DNA of 64,000 nt from positions 1 to 64,000 of the forward strand of contig JAFKMU010000060.1 in the NCBI GenBank assembly GCA_017305195.1. The letters are read 5' to 3'. Positions 63,202 to 64,000 of the stretch are shown piece by piece (the first letter of the stretch is position 1; every line of letters begins with the position of its first letter). Origin of the DNA: Verrucomicrobiota bacterium. Lineage in GTDB: Bacteria; Verrucomicrobiota; Verrucomicrobiia; Chthoniobacterales; Terrimicrobiaceae. A model generated the notes under the pieces. The model was not told the origin of the DNA and made no database searches. It was given only the letters and a program-made list of their open reading frames with translations. The position numbers and the translations under genes are program-made.

Positions 63202-64000
63202 ATGAGCGAAGAAAAGGGAAACGAAGAGAAACCGCAATCGTCCGCAGCAGGGGTGCCTGGGGACAAGAAAGCAACCCCTGAAAGCGATAGCGGAGGAGAG
63301 CGCAAGGGAATCCCTGTCGCCAAGACCAAGCCGTCGGACGACGACGCTCCCGTAAAGATCGAAAATCTCGGAACGGTGCGCAGGCCGACCGGCTCCGCCA
63401 AGGCCAAGGCCAAATTTGCCCCCGCCCGCCCGGCTCCCAAGGAAGAAGAGCCCAGGGAGGAGTGGGAGGAGCCTGCTGGCACCTCTCCCAGGCCGGCTCA
63501 GGAGGAGGCCCCCGAGAATCGCCGTCCGGCTCCGGAAGAGCAGGCTGCGGCGTTTGGAAAATCCTTCCTGCGCACGACGAAGAAGGTGCTCTTCATCAAC
63601 CTGAAGCTGGTCTACGTGCTCGCTGCGGCGATCATCCTGGCCGTGTGGCTGCAGTCGGCCTCCTATGATGCCGGAGTGATCGAGGGGCGGCGTCTCGCGA
63701 ACAAGGAGGCTTCCTTTGATGGGGTGGAACTGGACCCCGCTTTTGCGGCCAAGCTCAACGCTGCGCTTTTCAAGTTGCGCAATGGCAACGCCGCCGAGAG
63801 CCTGGAGGAACTCAAAACCCTCCAGACGCAATGGCCGTCGGTCGTCTCGATGCATTATCTCGTCGCTCTCGCCGCGCTGGAGAACGGGAATGAGGAACTG
63901 GCCGCTTCCAAGGCCGAGGAATCCATAGCCAAGAGGCAGCGGGTGTCGGATTCCCTGGCTCTTCTCGCTGTGATCGAAAGCCAGAAAGCGGCCCGGCGGG
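63202..64000 (+). CDS. Membrane protein with acidic N-terminal region and TPR-like segment, cut by window edge
   Basis: The frame from the ATG at 63202 (MSEEKGNEEKPQSSAAG) stays open to the end of the window (266 codons), so the C-terminus is missing. Residues 1-130 are Glu/Lys/Pro-rich and look disordered, followed by one membrane helix (LKLVYVLAAAIILAVWL). After it comes a helical stretch with TPR character (AESLEELKTLQTQWPSVVSMHYLVALAALENGNEELAASKAEE). Probably a scaffold on the outer face of the membrane. Function unknown. Confidence 0.7.
   Translation, partial: MSEEKGNEEKPQSSAAGVPGDKKATPESDSGGERKGIPVAKTKPSDDDAPVKIENLGTVRRPTGSAKAKAKFAPARPAPKEEEPREEWEEPAGTSPRPAQEEAPENRRPAPEEQAAAFGKSFLRTTKKVLFINLKLVYVLAAAIILAVWLQSASYDAGVIEGRRLANKEASFDGVELDPAFAAKLNAALFKLRNGNAAESLEELKTLQTQWPSVVSMHYLVALAALENGNEELAASKAEESIAKRQRVSDSLALLAVIESQKAARR

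Overview
The window looks like a chromosomal segment of a GC-rich, saccharolytic member of the Verrucomicrobiota, most likely close to Chthoniobacter or Terrimicrobium. The evidence is a complete four-gene set matching the lineage-restricted Verru_Chthon cassette (B, C, D, A), four secreted proteins with PEP-CTERM tails, autotransporter-associated beta-strand repeat proteins, several LacI-type regulators and many glycoside hydrolases. The assignment rests on gene content only; there is no rRNA here.

Positions 1-15.4 kb hold a minus-strand carbohydrate region. It contains a sodium:solute symporter (cut by the left edge), a GH29-like enzyme, two paralogous secreted proteins (one with a PEP-CTERM tail), a LacI regulator, and a tight operon. 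The operon encodes a PEP-CTERM protein, a GH29 alpha-L-fucosidase, an SGNH esterase, a secreted clan GH-A hydrolase and an 800-aa protein I do not recognise. Positions 15.4-25.7 kb run on the plus strand: a second LacI regulator, the Verru_Chthon cassette and a GH2 enzyme. Three palindromes with the core GTTATC-N2-GATAAC lie at the divergent promoter, before the cassette and before the GH2 gene. The regulator probably ties the enzyme operon, the pseudopilin-like cassette and the GH2 gene into one regulon.

Positions 25.9-38.5 kb hold a second sugar locus. A minus-strand operon (Gfo/Idh/MocA oxidoreductase, MFS transporter, GH94 phosphorylase, LamG protein) sits beside a third LacI regulator. 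Divergent from that regulator are a PEP-CTERM beta-strand repeat protein, a CBM-like lipid-free secreted protein, an H-X9-DG pseudopilin and a beta-helix protein. A 19-bp sequence built from TTTCSGAAA half-sites occurs upstream of both arms, giving a second predicted regulon with the same logic: sugar enzymes plus surface proteins.

Positions 38.5-43.8 kb are housekeeping with scars: a decayed IS3-type transposase, comM/yifB, an AT-richer orphan gene next to a duplicated comM 5-prime end, an MGMT-type protein, a secreted GH5 enzyme and tRNA-Cys(GCA). About 0.9 kb without a recognisable gene follows. Positions 44.6-57.2 kb contain a PEP-CTERM NHL-type propeller, a LuxR regulator, a beta-carbonic anhydrase, a LytS/LytTR two-component pair, a 2268-aa autotransporter and a LexA-like repressor. 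The last 6.5 kb holds a MYG1-family protein, a TMEM43-like protein, small membrane and secreted proteins, glutamate dehydrogenase, a split ThrE-type exporter and the start of a TPR-like membrane protein.

No exosortase, CRISPR array or phage genes were seen in the window.
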